This document shows, piece after piece, positions 26,555 through 34,561 of a stretch of DNA of 64,000 nucleotides. The stretch comes from Arthrobacter sp. 18067 (GTDB lineage: Bacteria > Actinomycetota > Actinomycetes > Actinomycetales > Micrococcaceae), in contig NZ_CACSJJ010000010.1 of NCBI RefSeq assembly GCF_902706295.1, positions 62,001 through 126,000 of the forward strand, written 5' to 3'. The position numbers and the translations under genes are program-made. How positions within the stretch are numbered: position 1 is the stretch's first letter; the number at the start of each line of letters is the position of its first letter. Below the pieces are notes generated by a model, which was given only the letters and a program-made list of their open reading frames with translations, did no database searches and was not told the origin of the DNA.

Positions 26555-27430
26555 TCAGGCGCTAAGCAGTTCCAGCGTGGCGCCCGCGAACATCGCAGCG
26601 GAACCGTTCCACCTGGCCAGCAGGCCTTGGAGGTTCTCGCCGTCCGCGCGGTGCGCCGAAGTTTCAGCTTCGAGAGTGGAGAGGATTCCGGTCCGGAGTT
26701 CCGTATTGAAGTTGACCTTGCCCACCTGCATGGTCGGCGCCTTTGCAAGCTCGTCTGCCGGAATGCCGGAAGCACCGTGGAGCACCAGCGGCACGTTGGT
26801 GTTCGCGGCGACATCCCGGAGCACGTCCCACCTGATGTTCGGCTCGCCCTTGTACTTGCCGTGCACGTTCCCCACCGCAACGGCGAGGAGTTGCGCCCCG
26901 GTTCGCTCCACGAAGTCGGCCACCTGTGCCGGGTTGGTGAGCCCCGGTACCGGAGTGCCGGCGTCGTCCGCTGCATCTTCCGCACCGAACGCCTTGTCCT
27001 CGTCGCCCGCAAGACCGCCGAGCTCTGCTTCGATCACGACGTCGGATGCACCTTGCGCGTCCAGCGCGGCACGGACTTCGCGGACCAGGGCAATGTTGTC
27101 CTCGTAGGGCAAGGACGAACCGTCTGCCAGGACGGCGTCCGCACCTGCAGCCACGGAATCACGGATGACCTGCAAGTCCGATGCGTGGTCGAGCTGCACG
27201 GAGACCGGAACGCCGGCGTCATCCGCCAGGCCGCGCAGGGCAGCGATGAGGCGCAGCCCGTTCGGAGTGGAAGCCGTCTTCGGGGCCACCAGCAGGATGA
27301 CCCCAAGCCGTGCTTCCTCGGCAGCCGAAACAACAGCCAGTGCGGTGGTGAAGTCGTAGCAGGTGAAGGCCGGAACAGCGGAGCCGGAGGCCAGTGCAGA
27401 GGTAACCAGGTGGTCGAGTTTGGTGCGCAT
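26555..27430 (-). CDS. Class II (zinc) aldolase, FBA/GatY-KbaY type, of an acid-sugar pathway
   Basis: This 291-residue TIM-barrel aldolase has zinc ligands in VQLDHASD, GNVHGKY and LHGASGI, and the conserved EAELGGLAG. It should cleave a phosphorylated keto-acid or ketose into a triose phosphate (usually dihydroxyacetone phosphate) and an aldehyde. The operon partners (DUF1537 kinase, hydroxyacid dehydrogenase, GntP permease) suggest the substrate is a phosphorylated oxidised sugar acid rather than fructose-1,6-bisphosphate. Its ATG overlaps the permease stop (TGATG). It is the last gene of the operon. Confidence 0.82.
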   Translation of the reverse strand: MRTKLDHLVTSALASGSAVPAFTCYDFTTALAVVSAAEEARLGVILLVAPKTASTPNGLRLIAALRGLADDAGVPVSVQLDHASDLQVIRDSVAAGADAVLADGSSLPYEDNIALVREVRAALDAQGASDVVIEAELGGLAGDEDKAFGAEDAADDAGTPVPGLTNPAQVADFVERTGAQLLAVAVGNVHGKYKGEPNIRWDVLRDVAANTNVPLVLHGASGIPADELAKAPTMQVGKVNFNTELRTGILSTLEAETSAHRADGENLQGLLARWNGSAAMFAGATLELLSA

Positions 27431-28896
27431 CAGTGGGCCAGTCCTCCCACCAGGATCCAGGCGACGTACGTCAGTGCGAAGCCGGCCAGGCCCAGGATGG
27501 TGGTCAGGACAGTCCAGGTCTTGAGGCCGTCGGACACGGTGAGGCCGTAGTAGCGGATCACGGTCCAGAAGCCTGCGTCAGTCACGTGGGAGAGGCCCAG
27601 CGAGCCGAAGCCGATCGCGATGACAATCACGGCGATCTGGGCGGGCGAGTAGCCACCCTCCATGACCGCGGAAGTAAGCAGGCCGGTGGTCGTCACGATG
27701 GCGACGGTGGCCGAACCCTGGGCGGCGCGCAGTGCCAAGGAGATGATGAAGCCGAGCACGATCACCGGAAGGCCAAGGCTGTCCAGGGTGTGCGAAAGGG
27801 CGGCGCCGATACCGGAGGTACGGAGGACTTCACCGAAGACGCCGCCTGCAGCAACGACCATGAGGATGGACGCGATGGGAGGCAGCGCGCCTTCGAAGAT
27901 CTCCCCAGTTTCCTTGAGGGACCAGTTGCGGCGGACAGCAAGCAGGAAGAAGGACAGGGCGACGGCGACCAGGAGCGCGAAGAACGGGTTGCCAATGAAC
28001 GCGGCCACGCCGTACCAGTAGTTGTCCTTGGCGATGGTCAGCGTGCCGACGGTGCCCAGGAGGATCTGGACAATCGGGGCGGCAATCAGGAACATGATCA
28101 GGCCGGGACGCGGAGGAGCAATGGCGCGGGCGCCCGGACCTTCGTGGCCAACGTGGACCAGGGATTCGGAACCGAATTCTTCCACCTGCTGCTTCACGCC
28201 GGGGAGAAGCTCGTAGTCCTTGCGGTTCATGATGCTGGCAACCCAGTAGGACAGGAATCCGAGCGGGATGCAGATGATGAGCGAGATCATCGTGATGAGT
28301 CCGATGTCCGCGCCGAACACTCCGGCGCCGGCCACGATGCCCGGGTGCGGCGGGACTGCAACGTGGATGGACAGCATGATGCCGGCCATGGGCAGGCCGA
28401 ACTTGATCGGGTGGACGTTCGCGATCTTGGCGAACGCGTAGACGATCGGGACCAGGACGATCACGCCGACCTCGAAGAACACGGGGATGGCCACCAGGAA
28501 GCCCACGGCCGTCAAAGCAACAGCAACGCGTTTGGCTCCGAGCTTCTCAGTGAAGTGGGTTGCCAGCGACTGCACGCCGCCGGACACCTCGATCATGCGG
28601 CCAAGGATGGCACCGAGGGCGATCAGCAAGGCGACCTTGCCCATGGTGCTGCCAACGCCGGTGGTCACCACGGTGAAGATGTCCTTGAGCGGAATCTGGG
28701 CTGCGACGCCCACCAGGATGCTGACGGCCAGGAGGGCGACGAAAGCCTGGATCTTGAAGCGGATGATCAGCACCAGCAGCAATGCGATTCCTGCAGCGGC
28801 GATGGTCAGCAGAAGCGGTGTTCCCAGCTCCACTGCGGGCTTGATGGCGGGGGCATCGGCCGCCCGAACCATCAGCGAGTTGACGAGGGGATTCAT
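27430..28896 (-). CDS. GntP-family sugar-acid permease
   Basis: This 488-residue protein with about 12-14 membrane helices has GntP-family blocks GAILGRMIEVSGG, PVFFEVGVIVLVPIV, HVAVPPHPG and RAAQGSATVAIVTT. The family imports gluconate and related aldonates by proton symport. AGGAG lies about 10 bp before the ATG. Sitting between a sugar-acid dehydrogenase and an aldolase, it is the likely uptake system for the operon's substrate. Confidence 0.92.
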   Translation of the reverse strand: MNPLVNSLMVRAADAPAIKPAVELGTPLLLTIAAAGIALLLVLIIRFKIQAFVALLAVSILVGVAAQIPLKDIFTVVTTGVGSTMGKVALLIALGAILGRMIEVSGGVQSLATHFTEKLGAKRVAVALTAVGFLVAIPVFFEVGVIVLVPIVYAFAKIANVHPIKFGLPMAGIMLSIHVAVPPHPGIVAGAGVFGADIGLITMISLIICIPLGFLSYWVASIMNRKDYELLPGVKQQVEEFGSESLVHVGHEGPGARAIAPPRPGLIMFLIAAPIVQILLGTVGTLTIAKDNYWYGVAAFIGNPFFALLVAVALSFFLLAVRRNWSLKETGEIFEGALPPIASILMVVAAGGVFGEVLRTSGIGAALSHTLDSLGLPVIVLGFIISLALRAAQGSATVAIVTTTGLLTSAVMEGGYSPAQIAVIVIAIGFGSLGLSHVTDAGFWTVIRYYGLTVSDGLKTWTVLTTILGLAGFALTYVAWILVGGLAH

Positions 28897-28946
28897 TGGG
28901 GGGTGTCTCCTTTGACATACCAGTCTAGAGAAGACCGGCGGGAGGT

Positions 28947-28980
28947 GCGACGACGGCGAAGGGGGGACCGCCGTCGTCGC
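28947..28980. terminator. Intra-operon hairpin between dehydrogenase and permease genes
   Basis: A perfect 12-bp stem (GCGACGACGGCG at 28947-28958, complement at 28969-28980) with a 10-base loop lies in the 104-bp gap. No T-run follows in the minus direction, so it more likely tunes expression or protects mRNA ends than ends transcription. Confidence 0.5.
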
Positions 28981-29000
28981 GGGTTCTTTGGTGGGAGTGG

Positions 29001-29903
29001 TTAGGCGGTGCGCTTGGAGGGCGCAACAACCTTGATGACGGCGGAGTCGTCGGCAGCGGCGAGGCCCTGGGCCTGGCCGAGAAGGTAAAGCTGTTCAGCA
29101 GCGGCGGCCACCGGCGCGGCAAGCCCTGCGGCGCGGGTGGCCTTGCCCACGATGCCCATGTCCTTGACGAAGATGTCCAGGCGGCTGAGGACCTCGGCGC
29201 CGTCTTCGGAGTAGGCCTCGAGGATGCGCGGACCGCGGTTGGAGAGCATGAAGGAACCAGCGGCTCCGGCTTCGAGGGCAGCGAGGGTCTTGGCTTGGTC
29301 GAGGCCCAGCGCATCGGCAAGGGCCATGGCCTCGGCAGCGGCAGCGATGTGCACGCCACAAAGGAGCTGGTTGACGGTCTTGAGTGCCTGGCCGTCGCCG
29401 GGCTTGTCGCCCACGATGCTCAGGGTGGAGGCCAGCAGTTCCAGTGCGGGGCGCGCCTTCTCAAGAGCCTCGGGCTCGGCGCCGACAACGATCAGCAGGT
29501 CACCTTCGCCGGCACGCTTGGGACCGCCGGACAGCGGAGCGTCAACCAGCGCAACGCCGTACTCTGCAAGCTTTTCCACCGTGGCCGGGATGGCCTCGGT
29601 GCCAACGGTGCTGCCAAGGATCACGACGGCGCCCGGCTTCAGTACCGAGGCGACGCCGTTCTCTCCGAAGAGGACATCGTTGAGTTGCTCGCCGTTGCGG
29701 ACGGCCAGGAGCAGCGCGTCAGCGCCATTCGAAGCTTCGCGGGCGGAAGCGAATGTCTTGATGCCGGCCGCTGCCGCGAGTTCCAGGCGCGGCTCGGCGA
29801 TGTCGAAGCCGTGGACCGTGAGCTCCGACGCGAGGCGGGTTGCCATGGGCAGGCCCATGGCGCCGAGGCCCAGGACGGTGACGGTGTAGTTGCTGCTGGT
29901 CAT
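29001..29903 (-). CDS. Beta-hydroxyacid dehydrogenase (LtnD / L-threonate dehydrogenase type)
   Basis: This 300-residue protein has the NAD(P) loop VLGLGAMGLPMA, the substrate motif VDAPLSGGPKRAGEGDL, and the catalytic lysine in ALKTVNQLLCGVHIAAAAEAM. Members next to DUF1537 kinases oxidise C4 sugar acids such as L-threonate or D-erythronate at C2 (known for LtnD). It is expected to feed a keto-acid to the kinase encoded 25 bp upstream. GGAG precedes the ATG. Confidence 0.85.
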   Translation of the reverse strand: MTSSNYTVTVLGLGAMGLPMATRLASELTVHGFDIAEPRLELAAAAGIKTFASAREASNGADALLLAVRNGEQLNDVLFGENGVASVLKPGAVVILGSTVGTEAIPATVEKLAEYGVALVDAPLSGGPKRAGEGDLLIVVGAEPEALEKARPALELLASTLSIVGDKPGDGQALKTVNQLLCGVHIAAAAEAMALADALGLDQAKTLAALEAGAAGSFMLSNRGPRILEAYSEDGAEVLSRLDIFVKDMGIVGKATRAAGLAAPVAAAAEQLYLLGQAQGLAAADDSAVIKVVAPSKRTA

Positions 29904-29928
29904 GGTGTTCTCCGTTGAATGTGTGCGT

Positions 29929-31452
29929 TTAGAAAGTGGCGCTGAGTTTGCGGGTGACTTGGGTCAGGGATTGGTCGTCGCCCACGTTGCCGGCGAAGAC
30001 GATGTACGGGATGCCCTTCGCGGGGCCGTCCACCGGCTCCCACAGCGAAACGATGCCCGGGAGCATGGGTCCGCGGACGATTGCGTGGCGGATTTCCAGG
30101 CCGTGCGCGGCGACGTCCGAGGACGTGATGCCGCCCTTGGCGATGACGAAGCGCGGCGGGAAGGTCTTCAGCGTCCGGTTCACAACGGCCACGACGGCGG
30201 CGGAGACGGTGCGGGCGATCTTCAGGCTCGCTGCGGCGTCGTCGGTTTTGATGAGCAGGCGGCTGGTGTGGACGATCACGTCGCCTTGGTGGAGGGCGTC
30301 AACGACGTCGGACACGACGGTTCCGATATAGGCATCGGCTTCGGCTTCGCCCTCGGTTTTGGTTCCGGCAATGAGCTTCTCGACGTCGATCTCGATGGTC
30401 CGTGCCGAGCCGTGTGCGGCTTTGAGGTCATTGAGCTGGCGCGTGGTGACGCCTACGTGCGAGCCGACCACGATCAAGCCACCGGTTGTGGAGGGAGTGT
30501 TTCCCGCGAAGGCTTCTTCGGAGGTCAGCGCGGTGCGGATTTCCTGGCCGATGCGGCCACGGACGAACGGCGGACCAACACGGTAAAGGAGCTTCTTGCC
30601 GCGGCGTTCGGCTTCTTCGAGACCCAAAGCCAGTGCGCGGAAGTCGTTTTCGGTGACGATGTCGGCCACGATCGGGGTGGAGTTGGTGGCGGACTCCAGG
30701 GCATCGGCGATGGCCTTGGCGGAGATGGTGGGGTCCTGGGCGGAGGCGCCGGCACGGATGATGTTCAGGTCAAGAACGATCACGTCGCTGGCGGGGAACC
30801 GGCCATGCGACTTCTCCTCCACATACTTGGCCATCTCCGAGTTGGCGAAGCCGAAGCTGGCATCCTTGGCGAATTCCGTCTCGGCAACGGGGGTGAGTGT
30901 TCCGACGCTTTCTCCGGTGCCGCGCGTGTAGTGCACGCCGCCGATGGTGACGCGGCCGGCGTCGGGGAAAGCGGGAACGATCACCACGCCGTCGGTTGCT
31001 TCGCCGGTTTCGGCTGCAACAGTGGCTGCGATGACGTCCGGCTCCAGCGGGTAGTGGCCGCGGAGGGTGGAGTCGCTGCGGCTGACGAAGCCGAGGCGCA
31101 GCCGAGGACCAGTACCGTTGCCAGCGGCTGCGGCCAGGGCGTTGCGGACGATTTCCTCGTTGCGGGCGGCGGCTTCTGCCGGGTCCAGGCTGCGGGTGTT
31201 GGTGAGGACGTAGACGGCGGGCTTGGTCTGGTTCTCACGGATGTGGGTGAAGGACCAGGTGAAGTCCTCCACTTCCCAGCGCGTGAGGACTGCGAGATCA
31301 GCCACGGACTGCGTGCCTGTCGGGTCGTCGTCCAGGACAACCAGCACGCGCGGGGTGGTGGCTGCGGACGCTGCTACGGCGTCGGCCACCAGTTGAGCGG
31401 GAATCTGGACTTCCGCCGGGAAGGCGGCCAGAACGTCTGCTTCAAGGGTCAC
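29929..31452 (-). CDS. DUF1537-family acid-sugar kinase
   Basis: This protein of about 507 residues has the N-terminal substrate domain LDDDPTGTQSVADLAVLT and SRSDSTLRGHYPLEP, and the C-terminal nucleotide domain with KGGITSSDVA and IVFAGNVGDD. DUF1537 proteins are known ATP-dependent kinases of 3-oxo-tetronates and related acids (OtnK, DtnK). Two starts compete: ATG 31464 has no ribosome site, while GTG 31452 has GGAG 6 bp upstream and is chosen. It is the first gene of the operon, with a GntR-type palindromic operator 47-61 bp upstream of the start. Confidence 0.87.
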   Translation of the reverse strand: MTLEADVLAAFPAEVQIPAQLVADAVAASAATTPRVLVVLDDDPTGTQSVADLAVLTRWEVEDFTWSFTHIRENQTKPAVYVLTNTRSLDPAEAAARNEEIVRNALAAAAGNGTGPRLRLGFVSRSDSTLRGHYPLEPDVIAATVAAETGEATDGVVIVPAFPDAGRVTIGGVHYTRGTGESVGTLTPVAETEFAKDASFGFANSEMAKYVEEKSHGRFPASDVIVLDLNIIRAGASAQDPTISAKAIADALESATNSTPIVADIVTENDFRALALGLEEAERRGKKLLYRVGPPFVRGRIGQEIRTALTSEEAFAGNTPSTTGGLIVVGSHVGVTTRQLNDLKAAHGSARTIEIDVEKLIAGTKTEGEAEADAYIGTVVSDVVDALHQGDVIVHTSRLLIKTDDAAASLKIARTVSAAVVAVVNRTLKTFPPRFVIAKGGITSSDVAAHGLEIRHAIVRGPMLPGIVSLWEPVDGPAKGIPYIVFAGNVGDDQSLTQVTRKLSATF

Positions 31453-31498
31453 TGTGCACTCCATCGTGGGAAATCTGTGTAGCGGTTGAGTGAATGTA

Positions 31499-31513
31499 AG
31501 ATGTCTGACATCT
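31499..31513. promoter_or_regulatory. GntR/FadR-type operator before the acid-sugar operon
   Basis: AGATGTCTGACATCT is a perfect 15-bp palindrome lying between the kinase start and the divergent alpha/beta hydrolase start. The TAAGATGTCTGACA segment recurs exactly at 32382-32395, just before the GntR/FCD gene. GT...AC spacing fits FadR-subfamily GntR operators. It can control the divergent hydrolase gene too. Confidence 0.7.
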
Positions 31514-31583
31514 AACATTTGAATGCTAGTGTGACACACGGCTCTTCACCGCGCAAGGTGCCTGCCGTCACTAGGCTGGGTGC

Positions 31584-32384
31584 ATGGCTGACAGCGCGGT
31601 GCCGCTTCCCTTCGTGGATGTGCGGATGCCCACGGACGCTGCGGACGAAGTCCCGGCGGTGCTGATCCATGGCTGGGCTTCGGGTTCGATGTATTGGGAA
31701 CCGCTGGCAGGGAAACTGCTCGACGACGGCAGGCCGGTCTGGATTCTTGACCTTCCGGGCTACCACCCCGAAGACGAATTACCCGATGAGCATGAGTGGA
31801 CACTGGACTCCGCAGCAGCCTCGGTTGCTGCGGCACTTGACGGTCGGGGAGCCGGTCCGGTGCATCTCGTGGGGCACTCGATGGGCGGAAGCGTCTCCCT
31901 GGCCTTGGCGGCAGCCCGGCCCGATCTGGTTGCCACGGTGACTTTGGTGGGCATGGTCCCCGCGCCACAGAACGAGGGATTCAAGAACTTGCTGGTTTCG
32001 CAGCTGGAGCAGGGATTTTTCGACGCCGGCACCAAGGCGAAGCTGATGAACGCTTGGTACGGGGAACTGGCCGGGGACGACATGGAGCGGCTCAGCAAAG
32101 GCTTCGACGCACCGTTCGCGGTTCTGGCCGCGAGCGGGTTGGCGGCAATGACCGGCGTCGAGCCTTCAGTGCCCGGGCGCGTCCACGCGCCCTTGCTGGT
32201 CATCGCCGGGACCGGGGACCGCGTGCGGTCCATCGAGCAAATGGCGGCCTTCGTGGACGCCAGCCCAAATCGGCACCTGAAGGCCATTCCCGGAGCGGGT
32301 CACAGCGTCCACTGGGAGCAGCCGCAAGAATGCGCCGACACACTGCACGAATTTTGGAGAACGAGCTGGCCACCGCCAGCGTAA
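31584..32384 (+). CDS. Alpha/beta-hydrolase
   Basis: This 266-residue alpha/beta-hydrolase has the oxyanion loop HGWASGSMYWEPL, nucleophile elbow GHSMGG (near residue 98-103), catalytic aspartate in GTGDRVRS, and histidine in GAGHSVHWEQP. The substrate is unknown; esterases, lactonases and BioH-like enzymes share this pattern. It is placed between the kinase operon and its regulator, and reads away from the GntR operator, so a role in opening a sugar lactone or ester of the same substrate is possible but unproven. Confidence 0.82.
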   Translation: MADSAVPLPFVDVRMPTDAADEVPAVLIHGWASGSMYWEPLAGKLLDDGRPVWILDLPGYHPEDELPDEHEWTLDSAAASVAAALDGRGAGPVHLVGHSMGGSVSLALAAARPDLVATVTLVGMVPAPQNEGFKNLLVSQLEQGFFDAGTKAKLMNAWYGELAGDDMERLSKGFDAPFAVLAASGLAAMTGVEPSVPGRVHAPLLVIAGTGDRVRSIEQMAAFVDASPNRHLKAIPGAGHSVHWEQPQECADTLHEFWRTSWPPPA

Positions 32385-32395
32385 GATGTCTGACA
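32382..32395. promoter_or_regulatory. Second GntR-type operator, before the regulator gene
   Basis: TAAGATGTCTGACA is identical over 14 bp to the left part of the operator at 31497-31513; the right half-site is degenerate (ACC in place of TCT). It begins with the stop codon of the hydrolase gene and lies 67 bp before the GntR start, as expected for autoregulation. Confidence 0.6.
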
Positions 32396-32461
32396 ACCAT
32401 CCCGCCCCGGGGGAAGATCCACGGGGCGTCGGGCGGTCCGGAGTACAGGAAATGGGGATAC

Positions 32462-33163
32462 ATGGCACGCAAGTCGCTGGTCGGCGTCGTGGCTGATGAG
32501 CTGCTGGACCGGATCATCGCTGGCGAGTTTCCGCCTGGAACGGTGGTCCCTGGAGAGTTGGAGCTCAGCGCCAAGCACGAGGTAAGCCGCATGACCGTGC
32601 GTGAGGCCATGAAAACCCTTGAGGCGCAGCGAATCCTGAGCGTCGAGCGGGGCCGCGGAACCTTTGTGAATCCCCTGAACCAGTGGGCATCGCTGGAAGC
32701 CGTGCTGCGTGCTGCGTCTGAGGGAACCAAGGACGCTGCTGCGGCGATCCAGCTCATTGAGCTCCGTCGGATGCTCGAAACCGGTGCGTGCGAACTCGCG
32801 GCGGAGCGCATCTCAGACGACGAGCTGGTTGCGCTTAAGGAACACGTTGAAAAAATGCAGGCAGCCCATGAGGCCAACGACCTCGCAGCTTTTGTGGAGG
32901 CAGACCTCGCCTTCCACGACGTGATCCTCCACGCTTCGGGCAACGTGTTCGTGGCCGTCCTGTTTGAGCCGCTGCACCGGGTCCTCGAGGCCAGGCGCAC
33001 CGAGACCTCGGCGTTCCCGGAAATCCAGGAACACGCGATCGGCCATCATCGGAAAATTGCTGCCGCATTGGAGTCACGCAATCCCAACGACTCGCGTCTC
33101 GCCATGGACGCCCATATGCAGCAGACGCTGGATGACCTGAAGACGTACGTACTGGAGGCCTAG
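32462..33163 (+). CDS. GntR-family (FadR/FCD) transcriptional regulator
   Basis: This 233-residue protein has an N-terminal winged helix (LLDRIIAGEFPPGTVVPGEL, MTVREAMKTLEAQRILSVERGRGTFV; residues about 5-70) and a C-terminal all-helical FCD ligand domain with metal-type residues in ADLAFHDVILHASGN and EHAIGHHRKIAAAL. It probably represses the acid-sugar operon and itself through the shared TAAGATGTCTGACA sites until the substrate binds (inference). The chosen ATG follows GGGG by 4 bp. It ends one base from the convergent AraC gene. Confidence 0.88.
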   Translation: MARKSLVGVVADELLDRIIAGEFPPGTVVPGELELSAKHEVSRMTVREAMKTLEAQRILSVERGRGTFVNPLNQWASLEAVLRAASEGTKDAAAAIQLIELRRMLETGACELAAERISDDELVALKEHVEKMQAAHEANDLAAFVEADLAFHDVILHASGNVFVAVLFEPLHRVLEARRTETSAFPEIQEHAIGHHRKIAAALESRNPNDSRLAMDAHMQQTLDDLKTYVLEA

Positions 33164-34135
33164 CTAGCGGCGCAGGCTCTCGCTCGGCAACTCGCCGAAG
33201 GCTTTGACGTACAGCGCGGAGAACCGCCCTTGGTGCGTGAAGCCGCAGAGTTCCGCGATGGCCGTGACCGTCTGCTCGCGCGGGCTTGCTTCCAGCAGCA
33301 TCTCGTGGGCGCGATCCAGCCGGATACTCCGCAGCAGCTCCGACGGCGTCGCACCGGCCTCTGCCCGCAAGGCCGTCTGCAGCGTGCGGATCGAAACCCC
33401 CAGGCACTCGGCGATGTCCGGGACAGTCAGTTCTTCAAAAGCGTGCTTTTCCAACAGTTCGCGACACTCGCGGACCAGGCGGCTTTCGGAATCCGCGTCC
33501 CGGGTCCCGCTACCGGGTAGTTCCATCGCCATCAGCAACCGCGACACCATGCTGTCCGCCAACAACCCCTGCACAAACGCGGGGGCTGCGGACTGCGGCT
33601 GGCTGATCATGTCGTCATGAAGTTCGACGACGGACCTCAAGAAGGCGCGACCGGCGGCACCCGTGAGGTCCATGCCATAGCCAAGGGCCACGGGGCTCTC
33701 GCCGCCGTTCAACTGCCCGGCTACGCGCTCCAGCGCTGAGCGCCGGACGTAGACGATCAGGTGCGGGCTACCGCCGTCCCAGCTCATGGAAAATGGCCGG
33801 TCGATGGGCGGAACCGTGGCCAAACGTGGGCTGGAGTCAACAATGCTTGAGCCAACTTGCATGGATGCGTGGCCTGCCAACGGGATCTGGACAAGGTGGA
33901 AATCCTGCAGGCCCTCAGGGTCAATCCGAACGTCCGCGCCGTAGTCAAGGAACTCTATCCCCACGTCGCCACGGTGCAGGGATCGCAGCTTCATGTCCAC
34001 TGACGACTGCCTCGTCCGTGGCGCCAGTTCGTGGCTGCAGAACAGCTCGGCAATTTTGGCGTGTGCTTCGTCCACGTCGGTAGTGGCCGTCGTCGGCCGC
34101 CCCCGCAGAACGTCCCGGGGAAGAATCCTCACCAT
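33164..34135 (-). CDS. AraC-family regulator of the putative indole/isatin cluster
   Basis: This 323-residue protein has an N-terminal ligand domain of the AraC_binding_2 type (DFHLVQIPLAGHASMQVG, WDGGSPHLIVYVRRSALE) followed by two C-terminal helix-turn-helix motifs (ELTVPDIAECLGVSIRTLQTALR and AIAELCGFTHQGRFSALYVKAFG). It is divergent from the StyA1/StyA2B gene cluster, with the first of two repeated promoter regions starting 31 bp from its start codon. It probably activates the catabolic genes on binding the aromatic substrate (inference from family and position). Confidence 0.87.
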   Translation of the reverse strand: MVRILPRDVLRGRPTTATTDVDEAHAKIAELFCSHELAPRTRQSSVDMKLRSLHRGDVGIEFLDYGADVRIDPEGLQDFHLVQIPLAGHASMQVGSSIVDSSPRLATVPPIDRPFSMSWDGGSPHLIVYVRRSALERVAGQLNGGESPVALGYGMDLTGAAGRAFLRSVVELHDDMISQPQSAAPAFVQGLLADSMVSRLLMAMELPGSGTRDADSESRLVRECRELLEKHAFEELTVPDIAECLGVSIRTLQTALRAEAGATPSELLRSIRLDRAHEMLLEASPREQTVTAIAELCGFTHQGRFSALYVKAFGELPSESLRR

Positions 34136-34165
34136 CCGACACCTACTTCACAGGTCTTTTCGCTT

Positions 34166-34244
34166 TTCGGATGATCCCCGCGTCGAGCGGATATTCCGGA
34201 GTGCAGCGGCTGTCTAGAGTCGCTTTTAAGACAAGTATGACGCA
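34166..34244 (+). promoter_or_regulatory. Promoter region copy R1 (duplicated)
   Basis: About 80 bp nearly repeated at 34437-34516: shared blocks are TTCGGATGA, GGATATTCC, CTAGAGTCGC and TATGACGC in the same order and spacing with one 1-bp indel. TATGAC could be a -10 element; the -35 is poor, as at AraC-activated promoters. GGATATTCC may be part of the activator site. R1 lies 51 bp (from TATGAC) before a 52-codon small gene. Confidence 0.65.
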
Positions 34245-34286
34245 GCTCACAAAACCATAACAACCAAGGAAGCGGGGTGAGGACAA

Positions 34287-34445
34287 GTGAAGAACATCAA
34301 GCTCGTGCACGACCGGCGCGAAGAATGGGATCGGAACCATTTCGAGCTCTGGGCGGCGGAGCTCCAAGCCAAGGACACCCGACTCACCTCCGCGGCTTGG
34401 GTCGGTTGGCACGAAGAAGAGGAAGACCCTGCGCAATTCGGATGA
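34287..34445 (+). CDS. Small protein (52 residues) between the two promoter copies
   Basis: The frame GTG 34287 to TGA 34445 encodes a 52-residue, acidic, Trp-rich peptide (starts MKNIKLVHDRREEWDRNHFE, ends EEEEDPAQFG). GTGAGGAC gives a good ribosome site 5 bp upstream, and promoter copy R1 stands at the same distance as R2 does from the next gene, so I think it is expressed. No family is recognised. It might be a small accessory protein or leader of the catabolic cluster. The end of the gene is within the start of promoter copy R2. Confidence 0.55.
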   Translation: MKNIKLVHDRREEWDRNHFELWAAELQAKDTRLTSAAWVGWHEEEEDPAQFG

Positions 34446-34516
34446 CCCCTGCGCCAAGTGGATATTCCAAGTGGGAAGCGACTGCCTAGAGTCGCATTCA
34501 GGAAGATTATGACGCG
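34437..34516 (+). promoter_or_regulatory. Promoter region copy R2 (duplicated), before the SDR gene
   Basis: Second copy of the R1 region, offset 271-272 bp. TATGAC (34508-34513) is 54 bp from the SDR start, against 51 bp for R1 and the small gene. It probably drives the main catabolic operon under control of the AraC-type regulator. Confidence 0.65.
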
Positions 34517-34561
34517 CGTCATATTTTCGTAACAGCTAATCCGCGATGAAAGGGTCTGGTT

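Noticed and set aside
27433..29004. Long plus-strand open frame (over 500 codons) opposite the GntP permease gene
   Set aside because: Low-complexity Asp/Gly/His/Glu-rich translation with no family resemblance; it is the shadow of a GC-rich gene on the other strand.
29890..31482. Long plus-strand open frame opposite the DUF1537 kinase gene
   Set aside because: Same reason: antisense shadow caused by GC codon bias; the minus-strand frame has clear kinase motifs.
34277..34489. 70-codon plus-strand frame in the AraC-SDR intergenic region
   Set aside because: It overlaps the 52-codon frame at 34287 in another phase and lacks a ribosome site, unlike the 52-codon frame; its Arg/Pro-rich composition is that of a shadow.
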